Source: Himantopus leucocephalus
Taxonomy: Eukaryota > Chordata > Aves > Charadriiformes > Recurvirostridae
Length of the DNA stretch: 64,000 nt
Reading direction: 5' to 3'
Assembly (NCBI GenBank): GCA_003993805.1
Contig: RSEF01000019.1
Span: 8,473,420-8,537,419, forward strand
The translations under genes and the position numbers were made by a program. Below the pieces are notes generated by a model, which saw only the letters and a list, made by a program, of their open reading frames with translations, searched no databases and had not been told where the DNA came from. The first letter of the stretch is position 1, and every line of letters starts with the position of its first letter. Positions 25,376-36,784 of the stretch are shown here, one piece after another.

Positions 25376-25615
25376 TGGCGCGGGGGTGAGGCGGCGGCGG
25401 CGGCCCCGGGTGCTCCCGCCGTGCCCGGAGCTGCTCTCGCCTCCTCGGCCGGCGCGAGGGTCGGCCTTCGCGGGGCACCCCGCAGCGAGGGGCCGCGTCC
25501 CCTCAGGGACGGCGTCTCCATCCTGTGCGGGGCGAACGCCGCCCCTCGCGCCGCTGGCACCGAAGCGCGGCCACAGCACCTCTCCGGCCCTGCCCGCTTC
25601 GAACCCCGGCCTGCT
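25376..25615. other. Intronic CpG-rich island-like segment
   Basis: About 240 bases are dense in CpG, with a short CGG run (GGCGGCGGCGGCGG) near the start, set sharply between AT-rich intron on both sides (25080-25350 and 25620-25760). It could mark an intragenic CpG island or alternative promoter, but no first exon or core promoter element could be identified. Confidence 0.5.
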
Positions 25616-28611
25616 TTCATGGGGAACGTCAAAGCTTTTCTTCCTCTCCTTATGAAAACTTTTATTTTTCTTCCCCTTAAGGGAAATAAATAAATCGTTG
25701 CCAATTACCGTTATTACCTTAGGTTTTAAATTTAGCTCGACACGTGAATTAGTGCTTTGCGCAGGTAATTAAGTGTTCAGTACAGCCATCAGTGAGCTGC
25801 TGGCTCGGGGCCGCCGCCTCGGCTCCCCGGCCTGCCCAAATCAAGCCGGGACGGAGCCGCTGCCGTCCCCGCGCCTCCTGCCCGTCCCCATGGCTGCCAG
25901 CCCCTCGCCGGGCCCGGTGCCGGAGCGGAGGACGTGGCGGTGGCAGCGGCTTCCAGCTCACTCATGGCGCAGTCCTGAAGTGGGGGTTTCTCGGTGGCTT
26001 TTCTGGCAGTCCCGGTGGGTTAACCGGGCTCTTCCCGAAAAGACCCGACCAAACCGCTGCGTGAGGGGCTACGAGGAGGGCGCAGGCCCAGGTGTGTCTC
26101 GAGTGCGAGCCTGATGCCATGGAGGCCAAAGAAAGACACCAGGAGAACTCCGTTCCATGCAAACTGGCACTGCTTGCAGGCTACAAAGGATTATCTGTAC
26201 CAGTTTCATCTTGTGGCATGTAGAGAGCGCCTAAGGGGTGACTTGCCAGACTGGTTGTGGGGATTCCCCATCTCCCGGCTTTTCCTACTGCCCCTTCATG
26301 GAGGGGGAAGAAAACAAAAAAAAAACAGAGAAAGAAAAAAAAGAGAGATTGATTTTGCATATGATTTCGGGAAAACAGACTTCATTGTTTCTGCCTCTTC
26401 CTCATGTTTTGCCCTTCAGGTTTTGTTTTACGTGCAAACAGACCTGGTGAGTTGCCCCTTAGCAAGGCACAGAGGGTTTGGCTGGATTAACGTTGCTTCC
26501 CTGATTATTATTATTTTTTTTTAATCGGAGTGCTTTTGGTGCCCATTACAACTGAACTGAGCATTGATCAATTCTGTGCCTGAAAATCACTTGTCTTTAA
26601 TTTGAGTGTTTTTTGGTTTTTCTTTTGTTGGGTTTTCTGTTTTGGTTTGGTTTTTCGTTTTTGTTTTTTATTTGAACTTGCAATACGAAACTAAATCTAA
26701 CCCTAAATTAACAACACCCTTTCTGGCAAGTTTAAAGAGCAGTATGGTGTTTGGAAATGTCTTTCAAGCCTCAAAATTGCCTGTGTGCACAAAACTGGCA
26801 AAACCCCAAAACTGAATCAAAAGACACCTCCCTCCCCCCTCCCCAGCCCCAAGAGCTCAAGGAGGAAGGCGGGTTTCTCACCGGCCCGGCGCGACGGCCG
26901 CTCACATTTGCAGCGAAACGTGCTCTGGGAACAGCGGTGTTTTACGTAGAGTCATTTCCATCCAAAGACGGGTTTCGGAAGGGACATCCTGAGTTCGCCA
27001 CTTCCATCCAGCAATGGTAGTGAATTGTATTCAGGAGCAGTAGAATACGATCGATCTTGCGCTACAGTGTATGGGCCCGATTCATTACAAGAAAAATGGT
27101 TGGGTTTTTTTTTTTCTTCTTCTTCTTTTTGGTTGGGCTTTTCTTTTTCCTTTGCAAATTTGCACAGCCCTCCTTCACGCGTGCCTAATCCAAAAGCACG
27201 GAGTGCAGCACAGTTGGCCCTTGCTGGCCCCTTTCTGCCAGTAAATGGAAATGAACTGGGAGGTGCCTGGGCAGGCGCGTCCCACCACCCCTCCGCTCTC
27301 TGGGGAGCGCTTTGCCCAGAGGCTGCCGGAGACATCCCCATCACTGCTGCTCCTTCCGCAGCGCTCCCACCACCACCTCACTCCAAATTGACCTCCTCTG
27401 CTCTCCGGCCCCGTCCTGCCGGCTCTTCCCCACCTTCCTGGCACCACTGCCAGCGCGGTGGCTCTGCAGCACCGGAGCTCGGCCCGGCCACCGGTGCCCG
27501 CCGGTGGGGCTGAGCACCCGCGGAGAGCATCCGCCTCCGGGCGTGCATCTTGGTCTTCCAAGGACGCTGCAGCCCTTTCGCTCCAACCCCCTGGGCTGCG
27601 GTGCGTGGGCACTGACCACCTCGGTTTCTCCCCGGGGTGATGTTCCTGCTCTTAGTTAACCTGCATGTTTGCTGAACAGGGAAAGGAGCCCACCCGGGGG
27701 CAGTTACCCCAGTTCTGCGCTGCCCGGTCTTCCCTGCCCTCACCCCTGTGGCAGTGTGTGAGGATGCAGTCACCAGTTTACATTGCTGGATAAACACGTT
27801 CTCTTCTCTGTCACGGCAGAAAGGGACATTTCCCCCTGCTTAGCTCAGTGCCACTCAGAAATTCACGTCTAGCTTGGCCGGTCACGTGCCGACGGGGTGA
27901 ACACAGTGATGCTTCTCTTTATAAATCACGTGCCCAATCGACATCCCAGTGATGAGGCGATAGCTGAGGTCCCTCGAGCAGACAGGGGGCATCGGCCACA
28001 TCCCTTCACACCGGGTGGGAGTGTGCTGCCGAATTCCTCAGCTGGTTTGGACAACCTCATCCATTCTTGTATTTTTTTTTAATGAATTGGGACCTGAGCC
28101 ACAGAAAATGAGCAAACTTTAAAAGTCTGAATGCTGCAAACTCCTCCTAGACAACTTCACTATCAATGTCACGTTTCTTTTGAATTCACCTGACATATTT
28201 TACGTGTAAAACATTTTTGTCGTGTAAATGCTTTTTGTAAAATACAGTCATGGGGGGGGACATTTTTATCTTGCATTTGACATGGGAGGGATTCATTTGG
28301 CAGGAGAACAAGACAAGGAAAATTTGGGAGGAGAGGGTTTTCGTTCCTTCCTCTTTGGTTCCTTGACAAGTCTGAGATTTTTCCAGTTCCCAACCTGTTG
28401 CCACCAACTATTCCTCCCTGAGGAGTGGAGACAAAATCGATAAGGCCATCCGTAATCCAGCCCCACTCCCGCTGCTCGGCACCGGGAGGAGCCGTGCGTG
28501 CCTGTCCCAGGTGAGCGGCGCAGGCTCCCACGGGCACGCTTTGCCCGCCGAGACGGCCGGCGGCATGCAGCGTGGTGGGACAGCGCGGTGCCGCAGCACC
28601 AGGAGCTGATT

Positions 28612-28635
28612 CCCCCCCCCCCCNCCCCCCCCCCC
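28612..28635. repeat. Poly-C run with one N
   Basis: This is a run of about 24 cytosines with an unresolved base at 28624. Such G/C homopolymers are prone to assembly error, so the true length is uncertain. Confidence 0.9.
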
Positions 28636-31027
28636 AGCCCCGACCCCCGGCACATCTGGATTTTGGGCATCAGTCCCGGCTTGCCAGTGCTGCCTTTGAG
28701 CCCTGCGCCCCAACAACCCCTTACTGTACTTTATACTTGCCAGCTATAACAAATCTCGTAACGTGAGCTACTGACCTTGATGGTGAGTGTGAGCAGTTAT
28801 GTTTTGTTGTTTTCTCTCTTGCTTGGTTGGGGCTGCTGTGAGAGAGGGTGTCTCTGAGGCATACTTTCCGGCCTCTCTTACACTCGGACGTGCACACCTC
28901 CTCTCAAACACTCTTCTGAGCGCTCTCAGCGGGAAGGTTTGTCCACAACTATTAATCCTCTCTCAGTGTCCAGCTTCTTGTTAGTAGCAGCTGGTTGCAT
29001 GTTTTTTGCTTGTTCGGACGAAACGGTTCAAGAAACAACTCATATCAACTCTTGAGAAATGTCTCTATTTTTTTGTACACTTTCTTTCTTTTGATGTTTT
29101 TATTAATTTCCCTTACTTAAAAAACAAAACACCTGTCGTCCCGTAAAACATTTCACATCTCCCCTTGCCTGTTCTTAGAGTGTATGTATCTGTGGGACTG
29201 AACTAAATGCATGCACTGTAGTAGTCGTACTGGTAGCAGTAGATGTAGTTGTAGAACATGCATTGTTGAGTTGATATTATAGGTATCATCAACGTGAACT
29301 AGCGTGGCAGTTAAAAGCATAGCCTTGGTCTGATTGAAAGCGTAGGGCTATCAATACAGCAGAGAGCTGCTAACGGCTTGGATCCATAGTACCGTATTTG
29401 TTAAATCCCATTATCTGGAAGTTTAAATTGAACCCGGCTGTAGGCAACCTACACCCTCTGTACAAGAACCCGCACATGCTGTTATGTTGATAGTAAATTT
29501 GCCAATTTTTTTTTTCAAATTAAACCCCCTAGGAATTAAAATGCTGACTATAACTATATTCTCTTATTTTTATTTTGTATTAAAAAGAACTTAAGATATT
29601 TTTAAAATCATTTTACAATCATGGTTTCTTCATCAGCCTGTTACTCGTCCATATTAGCCCATAGAATCATTCGTTGGCAGTCGTAGACCAGATGTGCCAA
29701 ACGCAAATCACTCCATTTGGGTAGCTCTCCGTGTGAAGCAGCTTCCCGCAGACTGTCCTGAGACACGAAGCAATTGTTTTTAGGTCATAAACCTTAAATC
29801 TTGTTATGCAACAGAGACTCTGAGCTAGTGGTGGGTCGTACTCATTGCCATGTCACCCAGCTTAAGGGAACATTTTTAAATGAAGATTTAACATTTCATA
29901 GATACCAGCACGAGGAGTTGGAGGCAAGTTCATCACCTTTGCCATTGAGCCAGCAAGTGTCTTTGCTTCTTGTGCCCGGGTTTCTCTGCTAAACCTGTAA
30001 AATTCTTTCACAGATGAAGCTGCAGTCAGTAAATTTAACAGATGGTAATTGAGATCCAGAATTAGACTTTTGTTTATTTGTTTAGTTTGTTGCTTGTCAG
30101 AAAACGTCCTGCTGGGAGTAGAAAAGCTGCGGTACGGCACGGTCACACCTTCCCTCCTCCCCGTGCCCCCCGGCCGTCCCCACAAATCAGATGTGCTGAG
30201 CCGGAGCATCTTCCTGCTCCCCTGGGGATAGTCAAGGCAGTCTTTAGCGCACTTATTCCAGCAAGCGCTTTCAAAGGAAATAAAATATCCAGAATGGGCT
30301 TTCAAAATGTAATTAAGGATTTGTATCCGCTCCTTACCTCTAATAGAACATAAAGTAAATCAACCAAACAACCGCTTGGATGGGGCTGACGCAATGCAAG
30401 CCTGCGCAAGGCAATCCGAGCCAGCCCTATGACTTTCCTTATGGCTGCCGGGGAGCTGAAACGCTTGTGCATCAAGAGGGAGAGTAATTCCCCCCTTAGA
30501 TCTCAATCTGCCAGGGAGACGGGAGGACCCACTGTTTAATGCGCCAGGCATATGATGAAGTGAGGAGTGTACCTAAAAGTCAGCAGAGCGACAAATTGCA
30601 CGGGGTTTAGGAAGCCTTGTCTTACACTTAAAGAAGGTGCTCTAAAAATTTAATCTTGTCATTAGGCACCCATAGTGTTGGCAAATTACGGCCATAAAAA
30701 GTGGGACAACGGTTGGTCTGTGTGTGCGGAGGGAGAGAAGCCGCCACCAGCTCACAGAAATGTCGTAAGGAGGAGCGTTTCAAAGATCCAGCGATGAACC
30801 AATTTGGGATTTATACGGCCTGTTGAGAGGACTCCCTTGTGGCACGGCGGCTCTGATGGAACTGCTCTCCCTCTTTTATTCTACTATATAAAAGTACATA
30901 AAGTTTAATCCGAGCTATGTAATCTCAAAAGCCAGAACCTAACAAGTGGACCACTTGGGAGCAGCAAGCAGGCTGAAATTTCTCACTCCGCTGGAACCGC
31001 CGGTAATTATGTGACAGAGCCTGGCGG

Positions 31028-31059
31028 CTGATGCATCGGAAAATTAATGGCTGCATCAG
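31028..31059. promoter_or_regulatory. Inverted repeat CTGATGCA / TGCATCAG
   Basis: Perfect 8-bp inverted arms at 31028-31035 and 31052-31059 flank a 16-bp centre containing AATTAAT. The surrounding block (about 30540-31080) is AT-rich and looks constrained. The arms contain TGATGCA, close to a PBX/HOX-like site. The pairing is seen directly; a regulatory role is only inferred. Confidence 0.3.
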
Positions 31060-31568
31060 ATTTTATCTTTTGCTTACCTTCATAGCAGAGGCAGCCTGCG
31101 CTGGAGAGCATCGCAGGCGGGCCGGCAGCGGGGGTGAGGCGCAGGGACCCCACACCGCGTGGGGCTTTGGTCAGGGGCGGACACAGAGACAAAGGTCGCG
31201 TGTTACACAGAAGGAGCAGCAGCCAGGCTCCGCGCGGAGCGTCTGCGCCGTGCGGAGTGCGCCCTGCGCCTCTGGTGAGCGTAGTGCGGCTCTAGAGGAG
31301 GCCACTCGCCATTTCTGTGGGTGGTTTTGGCCTCGATACCGACAATACCCTCCTACTCTTTTGTGAGCACTGCAGGTACTTTTCTGATGACTACCCCAAA
31401 TTAAAAAGAAAAAAATAGTGAAAGGGGAGTCATTTCTGTTTCAGTTGGGAAATGCTGTGCTGGTCCAGGGTGGGAATCATGCAGGTCCTTTCCAGAACAC
31501 AGGCTACACGGAAAAATGCTTTGTCTTACTTTACTGCAGGATACCGCTTTTTGGTTTTTTTGATCCAC

Positions 31569-31859
31569 AAGGACTGAGGGAGTGAAGTGATAAGATGAAG
31601 CGTAACAGTTTTAAACTAAGAGGGGAGATTTACATGAGATATGAGGAAGAAACTTTTCCCTGTGCGGGCGGTGAGCCCCTGGCGCAGGTTGCCCCGAGAA
31701 GCTGTGGCTGCCCCATCCCTGGAGGTGTTCAAGGCCAGGTTGGACGGGGCTTGGAGCAACCTGGGCTGGTGGGAGGTGTCCCTGCCCAGGGCAGGGGGTT
31801 GGAACGAGGTGATCTTCAAGGTCCCTTCCAACCCAAACCACTCTATGATTCTATGATTC
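31569..31859 (+). mobile_element. CR1 LINE, 5'-truncated 3' end
   Basis: The sequence follows the CR1 3' end: an aggact... start, ...AAACTAAGAGGGGAGATT, ...AGGAAGAAACTTT, ...GCTGTGGCTGCCCCATCC, CTGGAGGTGTTCAAGGCCAG, ...GATCTTCAAGGTCCCTTCCA, ending in the octamer-type tail CTATGATTCTATGATTC. CR1 elements are 5'-truncated non-LTR retrotransposons abundant in birds and reptiles. This copy (about 290 bases) keeps only the end of ORF2 and the 3' UTR, is in the same orientation as MSI2, and is inactive. It is the best evidence for an avian source. The 5' boundary is approximate. Confidence 0.93.
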
Positions 31860-34800
31860 CTATGGTGCTGAGTAGAAAATTCAGTAGATCTAAAACAATT
31901 TGGTGCTGCTGCTGTTAGGCCTTGACCACATCGGCGGTCGTTTTACAGGGCTCCTGGCTGAAGTCTATTGTGGCTAAAATACATCAGATTTAATCAATAA
32001 TTTTGTAATAGAAAATCTTGTGCACTTGATAAATCATCTCCAGTGCAATTAGTGACCACCTCTGAAGTGCAGACTTAAGTACAGTAGAAGTTAATCTTTA
32101 ACGAATTTAGCGGCTAACTTTTAATAGCCTTTTCAATCAGGAAAATTACTTTCAATGGGAAACCACTCTTCGGCAGAGCTCATCCCGCCATCCCGCCAGC
32201 CGCTCTTGACACACGGCAAGCAGTGACGGCACGGATGCTGCCACTGTCACATGCCACGGGCAGGGACCGGCTCGCTGGTGCACAGAACCCCGCTACCCGC
32301 ACCGGGCAGCCGTGCTCCAGCCCCACAAAGCCCTGCAACAGCCAATTATCGGTGTTTGGTTTCCTTTCTCCCAGCAGAAATGGAGGGACGGAGCTCTTGG
32401 CCGTTGTAATTAGAGTTTGTTCCATGCAAGATGCAGACGAGTCATTGTAAAGTTTGAAACGGGGGCCTTCAGCAGGAGCTCTCCAGTGCAATGAGATACT
32501 TGAGCACATGAGCACGTCTCATGCATTTTAATCACTAAACGTGTAAAGCACTCCCTGAGCTGAGGGGTAACTTGCCTGTCTGGCAGCAGTCGCAGGCTGT
32601 TACCCATTAGTGGAACAACTACTAAATGTGACGCAGTGCACATTTTACTGAGATACTATTGTGAGTATTTTCATGCTGATTCTCTCCCCAAATGCTTTAA
32701 AAGTAAATACATAATTACAGTTATTTTTTTCTCTCTCTCTCCTTTCTGAAATAGAAAACTGAAAAAGAAGCAGTGGAGTTTTTCCTTGCAGCAGATGTTA
32801 GCATGCATCTGGCTCTGGATTAGCTTGAGGAGCGTGGTGGATTAGTAATTGCCAGAGAATGCAGAATTGGTCTGCAGGTATATAAACTTGAGCTATTTAA
32901 AAACAATGAATTCACACAGCTGGGTCTTTTTAAGGGTATTTCCTGCTAATTAAAGCAAGAGCCCACAGCTTTATGCCATGAGAACTCACAGGTGTCTGTG
33001 CCCAAATCCTCCCCGGCCCGGGGGTGTTAGCTGCCGACAGCGGAGCTGGTGCCACCAGCTCTCCCCCAGGCACCGCGCGGTGGGCAGCAGCTTCTCCCAG
33101 CGTCTCCTCATCGATGAGCTCAGGTTTTATTTGGTGGGGTGTTACGACCGGCCGTGCGTGCAGGAGGTAGGTCCGCTGACAGTGCGCAGCACCTCTGTGT
33201 GCGCGGGGACCTGGTGCACACTCTCCCGCAGGAGAGGATCGCTGCCCAGAGAGCGCCGGGGGTCTGCGGGCGGCGTTTCTCTTCTGTTAACCTGGATAAC
33301 CCCCTGTGCTCCCGGCAGCCATCCAGCCCATGGGCGTCCGTCAGCAGCGGGAAGGTGCCCTCGGGCAATGCCCTCCTGCTATGGAGACTTAAAATATGCA
33401 GCAAAACAAAGACCCGTTTTTGTTTTCATTTTCCTCCTGTATTGTCTGTTATTGTACAAAAGGCTTCAATTTAAAATTAACAGGAGTGATAGCCAGTTAA
33501 TGTGGTACAGTGGGAGGCCGGAGTTTCTGTTGCTATGGCAATGGAGTTCGGCTCATTTGTTTTGTAGATGAGTAATTACTACGCAATTAGAGTAGGCTAA
33601 AAATAAAGGGGCCTTTTGTTCCCTGTTACTCATTAATATTAATAAAAGACCTGTCCGGGCTGTGGTAAACAATTAATGCAGATGTGGTCGCCCACGGTAA
33701 AAGTAGCAACAGCTTTCGTGTTACCCAGCACGAGGTGAAAGCGCCGGCGTCGCCTGGCTCGGCTCTGCCTTCATTTTAAGTAGAAAAATTATTAGAGAGA
33801 GGACTGAGCTAGCACAGCATCACGAGCTTTAGCCCTTATTTGCCAGTTGGATGGATGGTAATAAGTGTTAAAGCTTAATGTGCAGACACAGACAGCAGGT
33901 ACAGCGCTGGGGTCAGATGCTGCGAAACAGCGAGCAGCCGCAGCCCTCTGAGTTGTGTGCGAGAGAAACGCAATGGCAGCAGTTCCCTGATGCAGAAATC
34001 TCTTCGTTTATCCCCCGTAGCCTGGCGTTGCCCGAGGGAGGGCGCAGGGTGGGCAGCACCGGCTGAGGATGCCCCAGTGCAGGGGCTGCTGCGCTGCAGA
34101 GCCAGGGCTCGAGCCAAGACCTTGCCCGAAAACCCGAGCAGGTGAAAGCGTGAGTGTGGTGCTGCTGAAATGGCTCCGGTGCAGCACATTATAAACATCG
34201 AGTGCCAAAAAAGAGTGGAAGAAAACAGTCCCAAGTGTTTGATGCGAAGTACGTGAACATGAAAGCACACCAGATTGTAAATTAGCTGTAAAACCAGTTA
34301 AATTGACAGAGAAACCTGTTAGGGAGATGACTAACGGGACAGAGTTTACCTCTCTGTTTATTTGTCTCAACGCAGCTGGTGAGCACCCCTCGCCGCTGGG
34401 GAGGGGGAGCGGAGCAGCGCAGAGCTGGGCCGTGGCCAGCCTGGTGGGACGGGCACCGTGGGGCGGTCACCCCCGTCCCCGCAGCCCCGGGGTGCTCGGC
34501 ACCCCCGGAAAACACCGTCAGTGAGGTGGAACCTCTGCAACGGGCAGCAGAGGCACCCGAGCGCCCCCGGCCCGAAACCCTCCAGCGCTGTGCTGGGGGG
34601 GGGTGTTGCGGACAAGTGGGAACCGCATCCCTCCCAAACTGTTTAACTAATGGAGGGAAACGTAGCGCAGCCTTTGTAAGGTCGACATTTGTTTGTTGTT
34701 AAGGATCTAATTAGAAACATGAGAGGGAGCTGAATGGCTGCTTGCTCGGCTAATTAGCGACATGCACGAAGACCACTTTGAACTTCAAGGACACAAAGCT

Positions 34801-36736
34801 ATTAGCGCTTACATCAAAAATGGATTAAACTTCTGTGCTTTTATAATGATTAAAGATGAGCCGCTCAAGAGGAAATCCTTTTGTAAGGCTGTGACAAGAG
34901 CTGGCTCCCTGATTGCAGCTTCTACAAGCGAAGCTTTGTGTGGCCTCCGTGTAGCACTCGGCCCGGCGCGAGAGTGACACCGCTAACGTGCAATATGGAA
35001 AATGTGATTAGGCAATAAATATTGATCGTTCGCAAGAAATTGCAGCCAAGCTGGAAAGTGCATTTAGTTGTCCTGCTCCATAACTGCAGGACTTAGAAAA
35101 GCTGGCCTTGAAGGCGTGGAATTTTGTGTCTTTTCTTCTGCTAATTGGTGCACATCAACAGCTTCCAGCCGCAGCGGAGGCTCAGGGTGCGTTCACCGCA
35201 GGGTTTAGCAGAAGCAGGTGCTGCTCCCGTGCCTGCAGCGTGCACGAGAGGGACGGCGGTGGGTTTTTAAAACACCTGCACCGGTTGAATTTTTAGCTTG
35301 CCCAAGCTTGTGGAAACCGCCCAGCTCAGGCTGGCTGCTCACCTACGGCAGCTTAGCCGTTGCTTTTGGTGTCCGTGCCGCCTGCTCAGCATCGTCCCCG
35401 TGCTGCCCCGCGGAGGGAGGGCGCTGGGGCCACTTCAGGAGTAGTTGCCACAAGGTCCCAATTGCCATTATCGCACCGCTGTGTCCGGCTCGGTTCCTCA
35501 CAGCTCGGGCTGCTGCGCGGCGCGGGGCCGAGGGGTGTGAATTACTGTCAGCAGCCCCGCGCCGGGGCTGGGGGCCGGCGGCAGCGCTCCCTCCCCGTGC
35601 TCTGCTCACTTCCAGCGGTAATTGCTGAGCCGGGAACCTGCTCACCACCCACTGCTTTCTGTCGTTATCCCTGCGATATTTTGATGTGTGAAGCCGTTTC
35701 CAAAGGGGCTGCAGAGGCAGAACAACCTTTTAAAGTGTGACTGCAGATAGAAAATAACGTACAAATAGTACCTTGTTACGGCAGATAGCTGCTCTCAGTG
35801 TCTCTTGGCCTCATCACCACTTATTTTACTGATGAGCCCGACAGTTGTTTTATTTTATTTTTTTTCCCTGCAGGGCCAATATAGCTGCAGGGGAGGGACA
35901 ACTGCTGCCACTAACCCGGGGCTGTCTGGCCGCTCCCCGCTACAGAGCCGCGGCAGGGAAGGCACAAAGCTCGCGGTTTGATTTTCCAGAGTCAGGACTG
36001 AACCGGCTGTCATAAGCAGAATATCTACGGCTCTTAATACTTGCAGAGGAGCTCTGTCTGCCACAGGCTTCTTACAGAGAGGTGTTTGCTTTTCAAGTCT
36101 GCTTGGGAAGAGCCGGAGCGAAGTGCTGCGCCTTGCAGGTCCCTGTGAGAGATGTACTAAATGGCACCTCTAATTGTAACGCCGGGGTTATTTGTTTTTC
36201 TGGTTTGTCTCCCACTTTCTGTTTCAGCTAGTTGGGAGCTCTTTGTACGTTGTTACTCTCCAGAATATCTGTGTGTTTCCAGCTCATTATTTCTGAGACA
36301 TTTTTGAGTTTGAGCATTGATCTGAATTTGAGGTGTGCCGCGTGCTGCCTCAGACATAAAACAACGCTGTATGTAAAAACGCAGCGACAAGAAAGCGATG
36401 CTTCCCATAGTTCAGCCTGACCGCAAACAAATGTATTTGTGCCTCTAGCTGGAGCTGTATGCGGTGATTGGTATAGAAAAAAAGAGCCTGAATGTGAGCG
36501 TTTAATTCTCAGTGCTGTGCCTGTGCACTCTTACAGCCTGAAACAGGCAACCGAGAACGAGGAGCACCGATGTCTTATTTCAGACTGGCATTAATTTGTA
36601 CATCCAATCTTGGGCAAATCACATCTTGGTTGTTAGCATCTCTGAAAAGCAACGTACAAGCTCCCATTAACTTCAGCCGCGAATGCACAAAGAATTGGCT
36701 TTGGCCGGACTATCTATAACCGGGGTGCAGTGCTGG

Positions 36737-36784
36737 CTAATGATATTTATAAGGCTCTAAGCACTAATGATGTAAGATTTGCAT
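36737..36784. promoter_or_regulatory. Paired CTAATGAT sites plus a POU octamer
   Basis: The octamer CTAATGAT occurs at 36737-36744 and 36764-36771, followed by a perfect ATTTGCAT (36777-36784). Homeodomain-type TAAT cores next to a POU octamer are common in neural enhancers. The flanks are AT-rich and lack repeats. The motifs are seen directly; enhancer function is inferred. Confidence 0.3.

Noticed and set aside
26940..27020. Possible reverse-oriented CR1 end (GGAAGGGACATC)
   Set aside because: Only a short match to the CR1 word GGAAGGGACC, with no surrounding CR1 sequence.
29660..29700. Possible reverse CR1 tail (CATAGAATCATT)
   Set aside because: The match is about ten bases and is not followed by the expected CR1 body.
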